Below are positions 24,001-25,247 of a stretch of DNA of 25,247 nt, piece after piece. The stretch is taken from NCBI GenBank assembly GCA_947244675.1, contig CAMXLV010000014.1, positions 1 through 25,247 on the forward strand, written 5' to 3'. How positions within the stretch are numbered: position 1 is the stretch's first letter; every line of letters starts with the position of its first letter. A program made the translations under genes and the position numbers. This stretch comes from an uncultured Clostridium sp. GTDB lineage: Bacteria > Bacillota_A > Clostridia > TANB77 > CAG-508. The notes below the pieces were generated by a model. The model ran no database searches and had not been told where the DNA came from. It saw only the letters and a program-made list of their open reading frames with translations.

Positions 24001-24970
24001 GTGATATTTGTATTGGTCCTACTATACAATTGTTACCAGATGTTTCGCTTTGTAATGTTTTTGTTTCAACTCTTGCTGGTGCTCCTGCAGATGCACTTAT
24101 ATTGGTATATTGATTTGCATTATTTTTAGCTTTGTTTATCATATAATTATATAGGACTTCTGCTTGATAACTTCTTGCTTGTCCTGCATCATATTGTTCT
24201 TGTAGTCCATTTGGTTTATAGTTTGGAAGTGGTTTATAGGTAGTTCCATCTAATGTATAATTAAGCCATCCTTTATCTTGTGTTTTATCATATTTTTTAT
24301 CATCTTCCCCATAATTAGTAAAATACCATAAAACTGCTTGTTGAACTGCTTTAATATCACTATCTGTTAATGGATAACTTTCCATTAGTTCTACATAGTC
24401 TGTATAACCACTATCTGGTTCCATAGCAAATTTAAGTACTTCATTAATTAAATCTGCTTTTTGTTCTGCAGTTGATTCTCCTGGTAAATATAACATATCT
24501 AAAACTGCTAAAATAGCATCATAACGATTATATGTTAAACTTCCTTCTGTAATATTTTTTTCTACTAAATCTTTTAGTATTTCATTTTGTGCTTTTATAT
24601 TCTCTCTTTCTGTTTTCATATCATAAAAAACATCATATGCAGCTCTTTTTATGGTTCCATTATCTACTTGAGTAAATCCAACGCCTGCTTTTACACAGTA
24701 AATATTAGCATTTTCAAATTCACTCGACGTTGCTGATTTATATCTTACAATGTTCCATAATTTTGCCCCATTGCCACTTCCAGGTGTATTAATAGCATAC
24801 CCCATGTTCGGTGTATCATTTGTCATTAGTTCAGTAATTCCCATATAAACTTCTTGCCCTGCTGGCAATGTAGCTCCATATGTTACTGTTTGTACTAAAA
24901 GTATTGCTGTAAACATTATCATGGCAATTGCTTTTACTAGTGTTTTTTTCAAGTTCATTTTTAATCTCAT
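21011..24970 (-). CDS. Large surface adhesin: thioester domain, repeated DUF11/isopeptide-type domains, membrane anchor
   Basis: About 1,319 residues. A signal peptide (LKKTLVKAIAMIMFTAILLV, ending near VTYGA) leads into a thioester-type domain (about 35-290): NIYCVKAG (Cys92) and AVQQAVLWYF (Gln210) match the Cys and Gln that form the internal thioester of class I TED adhesins, which bind host amines covalently. Then four related modules begin FDLALRK or FDLKLIK and each contain a V-Y-N-E-G/Q-G strand with a following glycine, D-x-(L/V/I)-P-x-x-L; most end with an acidic DDDDFEK linker. These are DUF11/Cna-like stalk domains. The C-terminus is a membrane helix and KKYVI without LPXTG. Start choice between ATG 24970 and 24958 is open; an ATG at 24988 lacks a binding site. 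Confidence 0.85.
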   Translation of the reverse strand: MRLKMNLKKTLVKAIAMIMFTAILLVQTVTYGATLPAGQEVYMGITELMTNDTPNMGYAINTPGSGNGAKLWNIVRYKSATSSEFENANIYCVKAGVGFTQVDNGTIKRAAYDVFYDMKTERENIKAQNEILKDLVEKNITEGSLTYNRYDAILAVLDMLYLPGESTAEQKADLINEVLKFAMEPDSGYTDYVELMESYPLTDSDIKAVQQAVLWYFTNYGEDDKKYDKTQDKGWLNYTLDGTTYKPLPNYKPNGLQEQYDAGQARSYQAEVLYNYMINKAKNNANQYTNISASAGAPARVETKTLQSETSGNNCIVGPIQISQLNTTPYTIDFQVKNAGNEVSNYQLLDENKQAVANGTTVKDLVGKDFYVLVPKDQAGNISVKITINYNDTTMKLWASNTNNQEQPLAEVKKINQSIPVELIVPQEKPFDLALRKYITKVNDKELEGTTSRVPNIDVSSLESGTTATYKHKKDPVTIATGDKVTYKMTIYNEGQKVGRATKVVDQLPTGLEFSRVVSGNFELDSYDKATNTLNLKRKAGNEDNLDAYTAGNLDSETIEIECMVVAKPDNKDSKILTNVAWIAEEIDAETNEVIINQTGSDRDSEPGTKPSVNKDNMENYKGKDNKDDLTDKDYYYKGEQDDDDFEKLVLLPEAFDLKLIKRITQVNGQEVPERIQSIDVSKLNTIDSDGKMTTTADYKLNKEPVGVKKGDIVTYTFRIYNEGTINGYATEITEDIPEGLQFLWSEKEGEELKNDKTLTAEEKEAIEFNQKYLWGKFVYDEAKQNIIQISSDYLSKENETTVGGNLIEAFGKNDGTKTEKDLHYKELAVKFKVTSENLAGTIIRNEAAITEDTDEDGNPVDDRDSETDKWVKYEDDEDYDRIILQSFDLALRKFIIAVSDDTKIEENEYLKNQDGSYTRAPIVDTSKLNTIDSNGNLITTAIYNHTKEPVLVKPRDYVIYILRVYNEGEADGYAAEIKDHLPPYLEYVDDEFNKQYGWEVSADGRTVTTKYLEDSLITKAKKDANGKIVLSYKEVPIMCRVKENAKTSENITNIADITKYLDENKEPATDRDSQEDNVKLPEDKDLPNYKGNISESYVPGQQDDDDFEKIIIKTFDLALRKWVTEAIVIENGKQSITQTGHDAWDEPEAVVKVELNRKKLDQVTVKFRYSIRVYNQGEIEGYAKEITDYVPEGLKFVAEDNPGWTDEGNNVISTRLLENTLLQPGECTDVEVVLTWINSQNNMGVMDNVAEISEDYNKYDVPDIDSTPDNKKEGEDDIDNAPVMLSITTGQVRIYFGLGFIVLITIAGGIILIKKYVI

Positions 24971-25141
24971 TCCTTTCCCTAATTCCATTTTAGGTTATTC
25001 TTTATACTATTATTATTTTTGCACTCTTTTTCATTTTCGTCAATAGTCTTTTTCTTCCTGTTTATCCCAACTATTTTCAACGCACCTTTTGTGCTTACGG
25101 AAGCTATCTTTGACAGTTGCTTAATAAAGACAAACACTTCC
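24971..25141 (-). promoter_or_regulatory. Long untranslated leader of the adhesin gene
   Basis: About 170 nt between the predicted start site and the ATG. Possible stems: GGAAG near the 5' end with CTTCC about 40 nt later, a GCAC/GTGC hairpin with an AAAAG loop, and AACUGU with AUAGUU around it. It does not match the c-di-GMP class I or II riboswitch motifs I can recall. An open frame of 65 codons crosses it but its ATG is upstream of the promoter's start site. Confidence 0.4.
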
Positions 25142-25147
25142 TTTACA

Positions 25148-25176
25148 ATTATATTACATTTTGGCGACAAAATCAA
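25148..25176 (-). promoter_or_regulatory. Sigma-A promoter of the adhesin gene
   Basis: TTGATT (25176-25171), a 17-nt spacer, TATAAT (25153-25148) on the minus strand. Confidence 0.8.
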
Positions 25177-25201
25177 TACATTTTACATAAATTGCAGGGA
25201 A

Positions 25202-25246
25202 AAGGGGACGTAGCAAAAATCCCTCCTTAAGGGGAAACAGGGACAC
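25202..25246. repeat. Interspersed palindromic element, copy C (diverged, inverted)
   Basis: AAGGGGACGTAGC, then AATCCCTCCTTAAGGGG and AACAGGGACAC. It has the same ends as copies A and B (GGGGACGT and AGGGACAC) in opposite orientation with a diverged stem. It stands upstream of the adhesin promoter, so copies B and C flank the adhesin gene. It may continue past the window edge. Confidence 0.6.
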
Positions 25247-25247
25247 T

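Noticed and set aside
24971..25141. c-di-GMP riboswitch in the adhesin leader
   Set aside because: Conserved class I words such as GCAAACC and GACGCAAAGCC, and class II pseudoknot words, are not present.
24979..25176. 65-codon minus-strand ORF before the adhesin
   Set aside because: Its ATG overlaps the promoter -35 and lies upstream of the predicted transcript start, and no ribosome binding site is present. A shorter internal GTG start cannot be fully excluded.

Overview
The window comes from a low-GC, endospore-forming member of the Clostridia. Evidence is the strong A+T bias, AGGAGG-type ribosome binding sites, and a sporulation gene set (spo0A, spoIVFA, spoIVFB and a GerS-like gene) beside minD/minE/rodA. 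The many surface proteins with prepilin-type N-termini suggest an uncultured gut lineage, but that placement is inference. Only one gene, an HD-GYP phosphodiesterase, is on the plus strand.

Layout, left to right: start of a prepilin-like gene running off the left edge; a P-type Ca2+ ATPase; the HD-GYP gene on +; mazF and a gerS-like gene; a minD-minE-rodA-dusB operon; a pilin-headed protein with a formylglycine-generating-enzyme fold; spoIVFB and spoIVFA; small membrane and PAS proteins; spo0A with its own promoter; an operon of a methionine gamma-lyase family gene, an acidic/histone-like membrane protein, an HI0933-family flavoprotein and yigZ; a BspA-type leucine-rich-repeat protein; and a 1,319-residue thioester-domain adhesin. 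Eight sigma-A promoters with exact 17-nt spacers and several terminators can be read. No tRNA, rRNA, CRISPR array or transposase was seen.

Main discovery: five genes (Ca2+ ATPase, dusB twice, rodA, the HI0933 flavoprotein, the FGE-like protein) look broken by a frameshift. All six breaks are the same event: an extra C immediately before a GGA or GGT glycine codon, so the disrupted frame reads CGG there. I scanned every gene by eye. These six are the only in-frame CGG codons among about 7,600 codons, and CGG is never used as an ordinary arginine codon. At least nine out-of-frame CGG triplets lie in intact genes without effect. Skipping one base at each CGG restores full-length, family-typical proteins. 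This points to a lineage in which CGG is not an arginine codon but a general +1 frameshift signal, or is read with the next base as a four-base codon, probably giving glycine. Sequencing error or gene decay does not explain the dependence on reading frame.

Secondary points: an interspersed palindromic element directly behind two stop codons, a 62-nt hairpin downstream of spo0A conserved only as minus-strand RNA, a MinE with a long charged tail, and a terminator-like hairpin that would bury the spoIVFA ribosome binding site.
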